Part shown: one piece after another, positions 24,490 through 35,919 of the stretch
Layout: each line of letters starts with the position of its first letter
Numbering within the stretch: the first letter of the stretch is position 1
Source of the DNA: Chelydra serpentina
Lineage: Eukaryota; Chordata; Testudines; Chelydridae
Length of the DNA stretch: 64,000 nucleotides
NCBI GenBank assembly: GCA_037349315.1
Contig: JBAIAC010000026.1
Span: forward strand, 29,417,501-29,481,500
Direction: 5' to 3'
The notes under the pieces: generated by a model
Told to the model about the DNA's origin: nothing
What the model saw: only the letters and a program-made list of their open reading frames with translations
Databases searched by the model: none
Program-made: the position numbers and the translations under genes

Positions 24490-27105
24490 GATATGGATAT
24501 ATTTATCTGTTTAATATATTTTGAGGTTGGGGAATGGTTTAGGTAGATATTATGAGAGAGGCAAAAAAGTAGGTTTTTTGTTTTTGTTTGTTTTGCATAT
24601 GGAAAAATATGTATTTTTTTTAAAAAATGGCAGTTGGTGATACAACTTTTGGTATTGAAATTTCTTTCAGTATGTCAGGAATATTGATACTTTTGCAAAT
24701 GTACTGCAGTTACACAGTAACACTTAATAAAACTGAATCTGGATTCAATGTTATCAATTACAATGAAGAAAAAGAAACATAATGATTATTTTACATTAAC
24801 TAAGAAGCCATTCTCATCTCAATTAAATTAACATGGCATACTTCCGTCCCAGCTGTACGATACCAAAGTTTTCAGTTTGCTTGCACTGAGACTAGATGAT
24901 AGCTCTTTTAGGATTCCTATTAATAAATAGTACAATTAATATAATGCATTTAATAAAAAAAGAAGGCTAGGGTGTTACTGAAGACTCTCTCACATGCGCG
25001 CACACAAAAGATTAAAAAAGAAAACTCACAATGAAGGAGGAAGCTCTGAGTAAGATTCCTCTATTGACCTCCAATGAAACAGAAGATGTATATTTCTGAA
25101 ATCCCATCCTTTGACCAGTGTGTTAGAATTTTAGTGACGCCTTTGTTGAATTGTGTGTGTGTGTGTGTAAATGACACAATAGAATAGTGTTGTTAGAGTG
25201 AGGAAATACTTTTCTTGGTCTACTGCTTGCTTGTTTGGCAATTCTAATTGGAGGCATTGAAGTTGCTTTTGAACTTGCCATGTATATAGAGTGACCACCA
25301 GAAGTTCAGATGTGTTTTGAATAGTGTTGAAAATAGTAATATTTTTAGGTATTTTTTGTGTTATGTGCACTAAATCCCAATCCAAAACCCATTGAATTGG
25401 ATCATGCTGTAGTGGGCCAAACTCTGTGTTCATTGCCAACCCCAAACTCCTGCAGATTGCTGAGGCCTTTCTGCGTGTTCAGGGAGTCCAGAACTAGATT
25501 TGACATTTATATAAGAACAATTTATTAATTAGGCTCCATTTTTGTGTGTATCCTAAGCAGCTGACAAGATGGGAAGGAAGGTTGGGAAGCAGATGTGCTT
25601 GCCTCATGTTATCTCTACATGTTCCCATCTCAGGATGTTGTATGCCATGCATAGTGAGCCAAGGAAGTAGTTTTATTGTATTCTGTCTAGTTCTCATACA
25701 CCATCTGAGCACAATAGTATTCAAGTTCTTAGTAAGTGAGTTTATGCCTCCTCTGCAGATCCAAATGTTCCAAATCACTGTAATAAAAGGGCCAACCTAC
25801 CTAACCATCCTCAGTCTCTCTCTACTTCAATGTGGTCTTTTTAAAAAGGTCAAAGAAAAGGGGAGAAAGGAGGGTCGTTATGGATGTGAACAGACAATAT
25901 ATGCAAAGAGTTCATTTACGGGTATGTAACCTTTCTATTCCGCTAAAGGCAGGCATTAGTGTTTAGAGCTGAACAGTGATGTAAGCGTGGGGGGAAGCTT
26001 GTTATTTACTAGCACAACACTTAAGTTTACAGCCTCTTTGAAGCAGTTTCTCATCACCATATTCATTGCTTTAATAAAGTAAATCTTTGACTCTACTTCA
26101 TCGGTAACTGTCTGTCACAGCACACTTTTTTCCCCTATGTTACGGAAAGCACTTAATGATTTCCTTTCCCAAATGCTCCCCAATCCACCAAAAAGGTTTC
26201 CTTTTCCTGTAAAATATTTATTTTCAAGCTCTATTTTAATATATTTATTTAAGTAAGTTTATTATTGCATTTTTGTTGTAAAGAAAGATAATTAAAATTG
26301 ATAAATTGGGAAGAAAAAGGAAATTATTTCAAATGTCTTTTAATCTCTTTAATTCCATTTTACTTTTATTTACTTAAATCCATTTAATTAGTATCTCTAT
26401 TAATAAGCATATGTTAAATGCTACTTTCAGTTTAAAATCTGTGTGAATCAGGATTCAGTTGTCTGTAGATGAGGAGCACATGAGCCTGTCCTTTTTTTCT
26501 TAGTCTTGTACAGTATTAAATCACAAGTGTAACTTTGAAAACCTGTTTTGGGTGGAAACATGTTCTAACAACTGGTAATTAACCTATAAGAAGAGTGCCA
26601 TCACCTATAAAGAAGCAAAAATAACAGTCTCAAACTTTAAACAGATAATACTGTTCGGATTTTCTTCCACTGACTAGTAGAAAAAACGGTATATCTTCTG
26701 TAGAGGAAAAAAAAAATCAGAGTTCACTGAGACTGTAATGTAAAGATTGTGGATCTTAAGCACTGTAATTAGCGTAACTAAATAGGAGATTTTTGTCCTT
26801 GCAATCATGTAGCTTGTAAAAAATAATGCATTGAATTTCATGCAGTTAAATATTCTCATTTGCACCTATATTTGTATCATGTAATATTCTCTCTCTCTCT
26901 CACACACACTTTCTTGTAGGCATTTCCAAGCCATTAAAGAATATTCTAGAAGAAAAAAAAAAACCCATGATCTTGTTTTCCTTCATATGGCCTTTGTCAG
27001 TGTGAGTTTAAAGTTTATAAGATAAAACAAATAGTTACAGAATTAAAAAAAGTTTAGTATTAGAAGGTGTACAGAGCAATGGTGCTTTAATTTGTTGTCT
27101 TCTGG
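24490..27105. other. AT-rich unassigned DNA
   Basis: Contains a GT run at 25152-25168 and a mixed CT/CA run at about 26888-26911. The longest ORF in the window without a transposon explanation (127 codons, 25546-25929 +) lies here and is listed separately. Confidence 0.35.
25546..25929 (+). other. Unassigned 127-codon ORF
   Basis: The translation is Leu/Ser/Cys-rich (for example SLSLLQCGLFKKVKEKG near residues 86-102) with no motif that I recognise. A 94-codon ORF lies opposite on the minus strand over much of the same interval, which is common for chance ORFs when stop codons are locally depleted. No exon boundaries are evident. It is probably not a gene. Confidence 0.15.
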
Positions 27106-27114
27106 CTTTACACA

Positions 27115-27116
<2 letters not shown>

Positions 27117-27149
<33 letters not shown>
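27117..27149. repeat. (TG)n microsatellite
   Basis: An uninterrupted run of about 16 TG units. Likely polymorphic in length. Confidence 0.95.
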
Positions 27150-27151
<2 letters not shown>

Positions 27152-27699
27152 CGGAGTGCATAGGTGTTATAACTTGTCATCTTCATGAACAGCTACACAC
27201 ATGTGCCCATGCAAAATAAGGCCCTACATCACTTCCATATTGACCCACATGATCTATGTATCTGTCCTAATGTATATTTGTACATATTTAAACATTTAAA
27301 ACCTATAGGTCAATTCCCACCCCAAAACTGGATCAAATTCTATGCATTCATCTTGTGTGTGTCTTGGGATTGAAACCAGAAGTGATCTGTTTTTGTGTTT
27401 TGATTGTCCTGGGTCCAAACCCCCTGCTCCTCCTCATGGTGCTGTGGGAGGGTTGAAGCCTCAGTCCACTTGGGGACCCCATCCTTCATGTGGATTTAGC
27501 TCCGGATTTCTAGGCCACCATGACTATAGAATTCACCCAGCTAGTGAATGACTCTGCTTATACAACTAACTACACTCCCTTGATCCAGTGTGTGTTTGGA
27601 TTGTGATTGGAGGTTGGAAAAATGGAAATCTTGGTCAAGTCACAGACCAGCTATTATCTCCCATGTCTTGAGATTGGGACTCACCTCTCCTATTAGAGT

Positions 27700-28350
27700 A
27701 AATGAATGAGCACTTCCAGAGAGCTCTGGCCAAGACAGACCACTCTATCAGATTGATAGGACTTTATAATAATCTCTTGTCCACAATCAACAGAATCATA
27801 AATCTACTCTGCTTGTGTATTGGACAGTGTTATCCTGAAGTACTGAGAATATTTCATGCCACTATGGGCCAGTGTCTGCTTTGGCTGCTGAAGGTTGAGA
27901 CCATTGGCAATAGGGGATGAGCAGTAATTCTCTTAGGTAGGACAGTTCACCGTTTCCCTGAAGCAGTTTGTTTTACAGTTGTTGCCCAAGTAGGGTGACC
28001 AGACAGCAAGTGTGAAAAATCGGGATGGGGGTGGAGGGGTAATAGGAGCCTATATAAGAAAAATATCCAAAAATCGGGACTGTCCCTATAAAATCGGGAC
28101 ATCTGGTTACCCTATGCCCAAGCAACCGTAATCTGGCCAATTATTCTCCAGTAACTAATTTTCCATTTTTGGTTAAGATTCTTGAAAAAGTTGTTGTGAG
28201 ACAACTCTTGAGTATCTGATTGGGTTGTCAAAGTTGGTACAGGCCAGGATGTGGTTCAGAGATTACAGGTGAACCACACTCTGATCAGTTAAACAGGTCC
28301 CAATGATTTTTTCAGAGTTGTTTTGAGGCAATCTAAACATGTATTTTGAT
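27700..28350 (+). pseudogene. L2-clade LINE reverse transcriptase fragment, interrupted by a MITE
   Basis: Plus-strand translation at 28138-28210 gives NYSPVTNFPFLVKILEKVV, the N-terminal reverse-transcriptase block of L2/CR1-superfamily LINEs. About 350 bases upstream, LLSTINRIINLL (around 27768-27805) resembles the linker just before the RT domain in these elements. The two parts are separated by frameshifts, stops and a 124-bp hAT MITE. The YADD catalytic block is not readable. The element is old and dead. Sequence on either side (27380-27700 and 28350-28700) may belong to the same LINE but I cannot show it. Confidence 0.7.
27991..28114. mobile_element. hAT-type MITE (TAGGGTGACC family), copy 2
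   Basis: The 124-bp insert is flanked by TGCCCAAG at 27983-27990 and 28115-28122. It is the same family as the element at 24356 in reverse orientation: 'aaaaatcgggactgtccc' here corresponds to the complement of the earlier interior. It sits inside the L2 fragment, so it is the younger insertion. Confidence 0.9.
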
Positions 28351-28719
28351 TTGATAGTTTAATTACTGTTTGATAACTTTTGGGATTCCTGATGACATGT
28401 CAATGTGATTGTTGCCTGTTCCATTGTGCTCCAAATAGAATAGATATAAGGAGTCAGGTTCATATTTGCAATCGTTGACTTGCCATCCATTGTGTTTTCT
28501 CTCATAGAGTTCTGTCTGACTTTGGTATCACAACAGAGAACTTTGGCTTCATCTCCTGGCCCAAGAAATATGGGGAAGGGGCATTTTACTGGATGGTGCA
28601 TGCTGAAAGGAGCTATAGAAATGCAAAGCCGCTCTCTATCCTGTCTATCTGCAGTCAAAACTACAAAGGGATATTCCTTAATTTACAGCGCCTTCCTTAA
28701 TGAACAAGATTAGTTTTTT

Positions 28720-29935
28720 GCACTTCTTAATTATGAAATGACATTTCCAGTTAGTTTGCTTATTACTATAGTGGGTTACAGATTATGTTTTTATCTATTT
28801 GCTACATCCCTTCCCTTTAAAACTGAACTACCACTTAATTGCAATAGTTGTACCATAAACAATGGATTTTTAAAAAACAGCAACTTGGAAATATCTGCAT
28901 CACATGCATGCTTTGTTTGGCTCTTTCAGCTTTTAGTTTCAAGCACTAGAGGTGTTTATGTGTAGGCACTGAATGCTTAGCAAAAGAGAAAAAAGAGCAA
29001 CAGCATAGGATAGAAAAAATATTCAAAGAGAAGAAACCTGGTTTTTTGGACACTTTCAAAGACTTCAGTAAGAAGCAAATCTTCATTACTGGCATAGCTA
29101 CAAAGTATTCAGTCTAATGCTTTATTATTGCTACTACAAAAAACAGCCATGATTAGAACGTGCTGCAAGCAGTCAACCCATTTCTGTATATTTCCAATCC
29201 CTAATTTTACAGACACTGTATCACATAATGAATACTGTAGTTTCCTTCTGTATTTTTTTGCTTCATAAGCTAGGTGTACTTAGATTTTCAGTTTATCTGT
29301 CAAGTGATAGAAAATACTTCTTGGCTGTATTTCATGCCCCATTTAGCATGAAGAGTTTAATGTGACAAAGGAAAATTAGTTGCTTGTTTTTGTTGTTTTA
29401 TAATTAAGATCTCAGTTAGAAAATGAAAAGCTTTGAAGTTTGTTTAATTTCTGTATTTGCACAGTTCGTATAACTTTCTTGGAATTTTTAATTAAAATGT
29501 AAAATTGAGTGTCAGACACTCTAAACTTTGTTTTTCTGAATTTGAAAGGAATGTTTTTAAACACTTGGGTTATTTCTTGAAAATTTTGCAGCAAAAAAAC
29601 CAGACATAATGTATATGAAAATATACAATGAATACATTATGAGCAATTAAAAACTATACTATAAAATCAGGAACACCAATATGTAGATTAACCCTGAATT
29701 GCTTTCCTCTGTATTTTGGAGACATGGGCTATTAAGAGTTCTATCCAGTTACCTGGACTGCTGTAGGAATAGATTTTTCTACTGAGATGTTTTAGCACAA
29801 TGATTAATGTCTGTCATAGGATTTCAGTCTTTAAATCCTGTGGATTTTTCTTAGGGAAAAATGAGGCATAGTCACAAAATATAATGGGAAATGAGTATAA
29901 TGGGGGTAAGGAGTTTTATGTGAAGCATCAGGGAA
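28720..29935. other. AT-rich unassigned DNA
   Basis: No readable element boundaries or credible ORFs. Confidence 0.35.
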
Positions 29936-29939
29936 AAGA

Positions 29940-30640
29940 AAACTCTAGGTCCCCTTTCAGGATTGCCCCCCTTCACTCCTCCCCTCCTCGTAGGAGCTCA
30001 GCCTCCTCTTGGGCTAGGGGGAGGAAGGTATCCCTAGCTGATTGGCTGGGTTGAAGAGCACAGCAGAAGGCCATTGGCTGCCACATCTGAAGGGAGGGCT
30101 TTTCCCTTGTCATTCTGCACTTAAGAGAAACATCTCACTCTCTCTCCCACTCAGAATCAGAGTAGGTTTCCAGGTCTTGTTGTGGGCAAATTTTTTGGGG
30201 GTAACTGAGAAGGAAGTTCACTGCCAGGTTGTCTTAGATGGTGTGAGATTTTCATCTTTTCTCGTCAGCCCCGGGCAGATTAAAAGGGAAGGTGTTTGTT
30301 GTTGGAAGTTGAAAGGTTTTCCTGGTGCAGGTGTGGCTAGGTGTTCCTAGTTTAATATGGCTGTAACTCCCGAATAAGCTGGAATTGGAATCAGAAGAGG
30401 GCATCTCCTAAAGAAGGTGGGGAAAGAGGCTGGAGCCCCCCAGGCCATCAACTTCAGCCCTTCGCTTGTATGTTGAGGTCTCAGAAATGATGTTGGGACA
30501 AGGTTAAAGATTTGGAGGTTAGGGGGCAGCGGCTGTGGGTCACCCTCCCTTAGGTAGTATGGATTATTGAAGTAAGGTTATGTGCACTGCATGGGTTATT
30601 ACCAGATGGTCTACCAGATGTGTTAAGTTAAAAAAAATGA
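29940..30640. repeat. GC-richer block, probably an old repeat
   Basis: Composition rises sharply compared with both flanks. Phrases such as 'gattggctgggttgaag' and 'aggccattggctgccac' are reminiscent of multi-copy turtle sequence. A 102-codon plus-strand ORF (30042-30350) shows no conserved domain. I cannot assign a class. Confidence 0.3.
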
Positions 30641-31163
30641 CAACATTGCAGCCTGGGTAAGCCACATTACTGGTGTCAGGTCTTGTCTTCCTGACGTGTC
30701 CAAGTAGGCTTGTGTGCAGTAGTATTAGAGCTGTGTCAGTCCCAGGATATTAGAGAGATAAAGTGGGTGAGGTAATATCTTTTAGTGGACCAACTTTTGT
30801 GGGTATGAGACACAAACTTTGGAACTACACAGAGCTCTTTCTCAGGTCTGGGAAACATACTCAGAATGTCACAGCTAAATTAAGATCAAACAGTTTAGCA
30901 TAAGTAGTTAGCACATATTTTAAGGGATCATTCAAGGTAAAATGGCCCATTAACACCCCTGTAGTCCTAGGACAAAAAATGGGTTAGTGGGTTATAGATT
31001 GTTGTAATAAACCATAAAGCCAGTGTCCTTATTAAGATATGATTTTTAGTGTCTAGCAAAGTTAAGAATTTATGCTCCTAGGCTTATCTTTTGAAAGTGT
31101 TGTGCAGGTCTCCTTTGAGGATGAAGAGTGATAGGTCAGATATAGAGTGATCACTTTGTGAAA

Positions 31164-32141
31164 GGTTTCAGTGTAGTAGCCGTGTTAGTCTGTGTAAGCA
31201 AAAAGAAAACAAGAAAAATACCTGTGGCACCTTAGAGACTAACACATTTATTTCAGCATAAGCTTTCGTGGGTTAAGAACCCACTTCATCGGATGCATGG
31301 AATGGAACATACAGTGAACAGATATTTATACATTCAAAGAAACATGATAAGGTGGAAGTGCCTATACCAACATTAAGAGGCTAATTAATTGAAAGGAACT
31401 GTTATCAGTAGAAACTTTTGAAGTGATAATTAACATGGCCCATTACAGACAGTTGACAGAAAGGTGTTAAGAGGGGGAAATAAATTCAATTAACGTAATG
31501 ACTGAGCCATCCACAGTCAATATTCAAGCCTAAGGTAATGGTATCTAGTTTGCATATTAATTCCAATTCCGCAGTTTCTCGTTGGAGCCTGTTTTTGAAG
31601 TTATTTTGTTGCAAAATTGCTACTTTTATATCTGTCATTGAGTGATTAGGGAGGTTGAAGTGTTCACCTACTGGCTTTTGAATGTGATGATTCCTGATGT
31701 CAGATTTGTATCCGTTTATTCTTTTGCGTAGAGACTGTCCAGTCTGGCCAATGTACATGGCAGAGGGGCATTGCTGGCACATGATGGCATATATCACATT
31801 GGTAGATGTGCAGGTGAACGAGCCCCTGATGGTGTGGCTGGTGTGATTAGGTCCTATGATGGTGTCACTTGAATAGATATGTGGACAGAGTTGGCATCGG
31901 GCTTTGTTGCAAGGATAGGTTCCTGGGATAGTGTTTTTGTTGTATGGTGTGTGGTTGCTGGTGAGTATTTGCTTCAGGTTGGGAGGCTGTCTGTAAGTGA
32001 GGACTGGTCTGTTTCCCAAGATCTGAGAGAGATGCATCCATTCCATGCATCCGATGAAGTGGGTTCTTAACCCACGAAAGCTTATGCTGAAGTAAATTTG
32101 TTAGTCTCCAAGGTGCCACAGGTATTTTTCTTGTTTTCTTT
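31164..32141 (-). mobile_element. Penelope-like element B with inverted terminal arms
   Basis: The 978-bp insert has arms of about 104 bases in inverted orientation at 31201-31305 and 32038-32141. They differ at only about three positions: 'cttagagactaacac' against 'cttggagactaacaa', plus one more. The left arm continues into 'gtagtagccgtgttagtctg', the terminal text of a common turtle PLE. Between the arms lies only the endonuclease part of the ORF. Inverted long terminal copies, 5' truncation and a 13-bp duplication all fit PLE retrotransposition. Confidence 0.85.
31486..32046 (-). pseudogene. PLE C-terminal GIY-YIG endonuclease fragment, open but truncated
   Basis: The 186-codon open frame covers the end of a PLE polyprotein. 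RQPPNLKQIL (19-28) is the last bit of the RT thumb. A Cys-rich linker follows with C46, C51, C54 and H56. The GIY-YIG endonuclease has VIYAI (84-88), MYIGQTG (97-103), the Arg pair in SLRKRIN (105-111) and the catalytic-type Glu in VGEHFN (E128 in 126-131). The domain nicks target DNA to prime reverse transcription. The catalytic RT is missing and the apparent start Met falls in the terminal arm, so this is not an independent gene although its frame is intact. Confidence 0.85.
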
Positions 32142-32449
32142 TCACTTTGTGAAAAGCGTTCACCCACATGCGATAGGGTGTTTTTGTCTTTTATCATTTT
32201 CTGTATGGGTTCATGCGAGAGCATAGTGATTGGCTTCCCCTACATAGTTGTTGTTGGGGCATTTAGTGCACTAAAGCCCCATATTATGATTGGCATGTGT
32301 AGGACTCATGGGTCTTGCAAGGCGTGTTGTGTGTTGATCACGGTAGCTATGGAGCAGATGCGGGTTTTGCATCGGTTGTTCTGGCAGGGTTTGGTGCTGC
32401 TTTGAGTTGGTGTTTCCTGGTCTGTGGACCATCAACAATCTATACTATA

Positions 32450-33870
32450 AAATGGCCTAGAATAACATTAGTTTAAAATATTACATTAGTCTAAAATAAA
32501 CCAGTAAAATAGGCAAAATCTATCTAGAATCTAAAATACAGTTGTGATGGCACACACAAGGACTTGGCTCTGTATTAGTTTTACTGGTGATATATTAACA
32601 CAGTGAATTATAAGAAGATACGGACAAATTTAGACTTTAGCCACCAATTTACAATTCTGAAACATGAAGATGTGTAACTTGAAGATACCTTCATTTTCAA
32701 ACAGGATAGTTTTATTTAAAATTGATTAGTAGCAATTCACAACAGCTTGCCAAATTGCTAATGGAAGCTATTTGATTCAATTCTGTCATATAATTTAAAC
32801 ACCATTTCACTGCATATAGTTTAACCAGAAAAGAATTGCAGCTTTCAGCCAGTCATTTATTATTATTCTTTTCATAAATATTTTCCAAGTCCAAAAAAAC
32901 CTTACATATGCCTATACAGTGAAAGTTGTGTTCAGTATGTGGGTGCTTCAAATGGCTAATTTGAAAAATGTCACAGTATTAGTTTTCACTTACGTATGTC
33001 AAAAAGCTTTTATATCTACATGTCAGGAGTTTTTTACCTGATTTTTTTGTGTGGAGTGTGCATTTAATACTAAATTACAAATTGGATTCTGCTGTTAACT
33101 AAGGATCCTATTCAGCAGAAATTATATGCAGGTTTTTTCAGAGGGGAATCTGGCTCCCATGCCCAATGAAGTGATACAGAGGGGAACTCTTGGCCATGAA
33201 ATCACTTTTGTCAAGATCTGAATATGCATTCCACAAACGAGTTGCTAAGGGTGGAGACTTTGATTGCTTTCTCCTCCCACTGCAGAACTGTATTCCATTG
33301 CTGAAAAAACACCCTAAATAAGTAGTTTCGGTTATTTAGTTTCAAAGTCAATCCTGTTAACTAACGAAGTGATGACATAATGCTCTAATACTACAAAAAG
33401 ACGCACTATACACATCATTGCTGTTTTGATACTATTGGATAGGATTTTGCACATCCAATTGTATGAAGAATCAGTCTCTCTTAATATGGCACTTTGCCTA
33501 CACACCTAGTAGTCTGCCAATTGCAGCTGCTAAGGTACCAACCAAATAGGCGTATAGAAAGGTGCAGTATAATAAAAAGAAATGCAAGGCCTGCTGTTCT
33601 TTAGAAGAAATATTAAATTGTAGTCACTTCTGTCAGGCTTTAGTGGCTTCCAGGGGGAACTTGAAGAATCCATGGCACTTCTTGAAAATTGTGAAGGATT
33701 ATTCTGCTGTTCTTACAAATATTTCTTCAGTTTTAAAAAAAAATATTTGAATGTTTGGTGCTCAAATATGGCAATGGATACTGTGATAGGGGCTACCGTC
33801 TGTCTGGAAGTTCAGCATCCCATCACTGGCTTTTAGACATTGGAGTTTTATATGGGGGGTGACCTGGTCA
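32450..33870. other. AT-rich unassigned DNA
   Basis: No repeats with readable ends; ORFs are 75 codons or shorter. Confidence 0.35.
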
Positions 33871-33877
33871 AGTATGC

Positions 33878-34533
33878 TGTGACAGGGTTGGACTCACCCC
33901 TGCGGCACCTCCTGCTGGTTTCAGTCGGGAATTAGCTCACCAGCCTCTGGAGCGCCCTCTGCAGGCCAGTGATCTGCCTGACCACTCTGGCCCCATGTCC
34001 CTCCCAGGACCCGGTGCCCTTTTAACTGGGGTGCTGCCCCCTGGCAGTACCCCTAGATCTGGGTCTCCCCTCCCCAGGGGAACCCCCAACCCACTATCCC
34101 CACCTCGCCTCAGTCGTAGGCTACTGCCAGTCACCAGCTAGCCCCCGCACCCTGGGGCAGACTGCAGTATAAGCCACTCATCACAGGCAAAGGGGGTTTG
34201 GACCTGCTGCCTCAGCCTACCCGTGGGCTGCCCCCACAATCCCAGTACCTAGTGGGGCCTAACCCTAGGCCACAGCCTGGGGTTTTCTCAGGCCGGAGCT
34301 CCCCAGCTCCTCTGGCCTTCCCCAGCCATGCTCCACCCTAGGTACCTGGTCAAGTCCCTGCAGCCAAGCCCTTCTCCCTCTAAAAGCAAAGAAAGTCTCT
34401 GCTTCAGGCCCACTGCCCTTTTATAAGGGCCAGCTGAGCCCTAATTAAACTGGCCACAGCTGTGGCTGCTTCCAATCAGCCCAGCTTCCAGCCTCAGCCC
34501 CTCAGTGCATGAGCGGGTATCCACCCCGCTACA
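33878..34533 (-). mobile_element. Solo LTR 1, minus orientation
   Basis: The 656-bp block starts TGTGACAGGG and ends CGCTACA on the plus strand. It is flanked by TATGC at 33873-33877 and 34534-34538, a 5-bp duplication. TG...CA ends plus the duplication identify an LTR insertion with no internal region. On the minus strand 'cccttataaaaggg' near 34419-34432 is a good TATA box, which sets the orientation. GC content is far above the neighbours. It could be Gypsy-type or an endogenous retrovirus; with no primer-binding site or coding region I cannot tell. Confidence 0.85.
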
Positions 34534-34539
34534 TATGCC

Positions 34540-35912
34540 TAAGACATCTAACTGACTAATGTCATTGATGTGTGGTAGTATGTTCTGGGAATGTGAGTTT
34601 GGCTGGAGAATGTAGGGTTCTTTCCCCATAAAAACTTGATTCAAGCCTAGCAAGAGCAGACTGCAATAAGGGGGTCAAGAAAATGGAGTTCCAGCCAGTG
34701 GATAGGGTGCTGCTGCCTTGTCCTAGTTTGGACAGCAAATTCCTGGCAACTTAGGAAGACCTTGAGGCTGTCTAGTGAAGAGGTCCAGCTGATTATGAAA
34801 TTTGGTACCCAGAAAAGTGAAGGGGAGAAAGAGTGAACTAATCCCATGAATTTGTGGAAACTTTGATAGGCACAGAAAGATCTCTTCAGTGATCCTGAAC
34901 ATTAACTAAATAACTTAACTTCCCAGTATCCCAAAGGAGCGCAGGGCTGAGTGATACTCCCTTGGAAGAGGAACTCAAAAGATATGAAAAATGGAAAGTC
35001 TATAATATAGAAGATGACTTTGGAAAGGTTTCTTCTTCTATGCCAAGGAAAACTTTCGTGGTAGTTAAGTCTGATCTGAAAAAAGGTTTTTTTTTCCCCT
35101 GCAGAAAATGCAACCGAATGCATGCTAGGAGAATTTTAAATCAGCTACTTAGGATATACTTGATAGGGAATGGGCAAATCTGACCTTTGGTGAGTAAAGT
35201 GGAAGCCTTAGTGGTGAAGCTCCACCAAACCCTCAAACAAAATTGGAAATCTGGTTCTTTTGTGGTCTTGCTGGATAGTCTCAGCAGTTTGTGCCACCTT
35301 TTTACTTCATTTTCTGCAGCCATAATAGATGTACAGAACAATTGGCTCTGAACCAGATTAATTGGTCCAAGAGATATGACCAACACTTTAAGGCTAATAA
35401 ATAATTCTTCATAGTCACCCAGCCATGCACAGTCCATTCTTCAAAAAAGAATTAGTTTTATAAATAGATACCTCAGAGAGATCTCTTTCAGCCATACTAT
35501 CTCACATATAGGTGTCAGGGGAAAACACTTACCTAGGGGAACCACTTCAGGGGGAAGGAGTGCTTGGCAATCTGTAGAGCTGCAGTATTACCTTTTCATT
35601 CTGGTCTCGAATATTGCATTCGCTGATGGTTATAAACTATCGAAGTGGCCAACCCTTGGCTTGTCAATGCCATTGGTTTTATATACAGCATCATCTGGGG
35701 AAGGAAATGGTGATGTTGATTTATTTTCCTGGGTTCTATGGACTATTGGAGCTTTTGTAACAGTGTGTGAGCATACCAACTGACATGGTCACAGAGATGT
35801 GTTTGATGGCATATGCTACCTGTCTGGCTCTCAGGATGACTCTGAATGCTGGGCTCTCCCAAGAAGAGTGGGAATCTTCCTGATCCTGAGCTTGCTGACA
35901 GAATTTAGGGAC
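34540..35912. other. Unassigned DNA between two solo LTRs
   Basis: This interval is not an LTR-retrotransposon interior. The flanking LTRs belong to different families and each has its own duplication. A plus-strand open frame at about 34907-35183 reads PLEEELKRYEKWKVYNIEDD and then becomes Lys/Arg-rich; I recognise no family. The 35685-35915 stretch also has a fairly open plus frame with one stop (reading GDVDLFSWVLWTIG), which is unexplained. Confidence 0.3.
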
Positions 35913-35919
35913 TAGATGG

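Larger units (their letters stand above)
31151..32154. repeat. 13-bp target-site duplication of nested PLE
   Basis: TCACTTTGTGAAA is found at 31151-31163 and 32142-32154. Removing the insert plus one copy restores continuity of the GIY-YIG region of element A. Confidence 0.9.
30713..32428 (-). mobile_element. Penelope-like element A, 5'-truncated, host of a nested PLE
   Basis: Outside the nested insertion at 31164-32141, the two outer pieces read as one minus-strand PLE. The right piece gives PCQNNRCKT, a Cys-rich linker like that before the GIY-YIG domain, then MLSHEPIQKMIKDKN. The left piece resumes with SDHSISDLSLFILKGDLHN and then LTLLDTKNHI, followed by the terminal repeat ('ggtgaggtaatatcttttag', 'aactacacagagctctttc'). 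The reverse-transcriptase part is absent and several stops interrupt the frame. The ends are approximate because no flanking duplication could be found. Confidence 0.7.

Noticed and set aside
24356..28114. Two similar short repeats as part of a CRISPR-like array
   Set aside because: There are only two copies, 3.5 kb apart in opposite orientation, each with its own 8-bp target duplication. They are hAT MITEs in an animal genome.
31865..32224. 119-codon minus-strand ORF as a gene
   Set aside because: It starts in PLE element A and runs through the 13-bp duplication into PLE element B in a different frame from the endonuclease. It is a chimera created by nesting.
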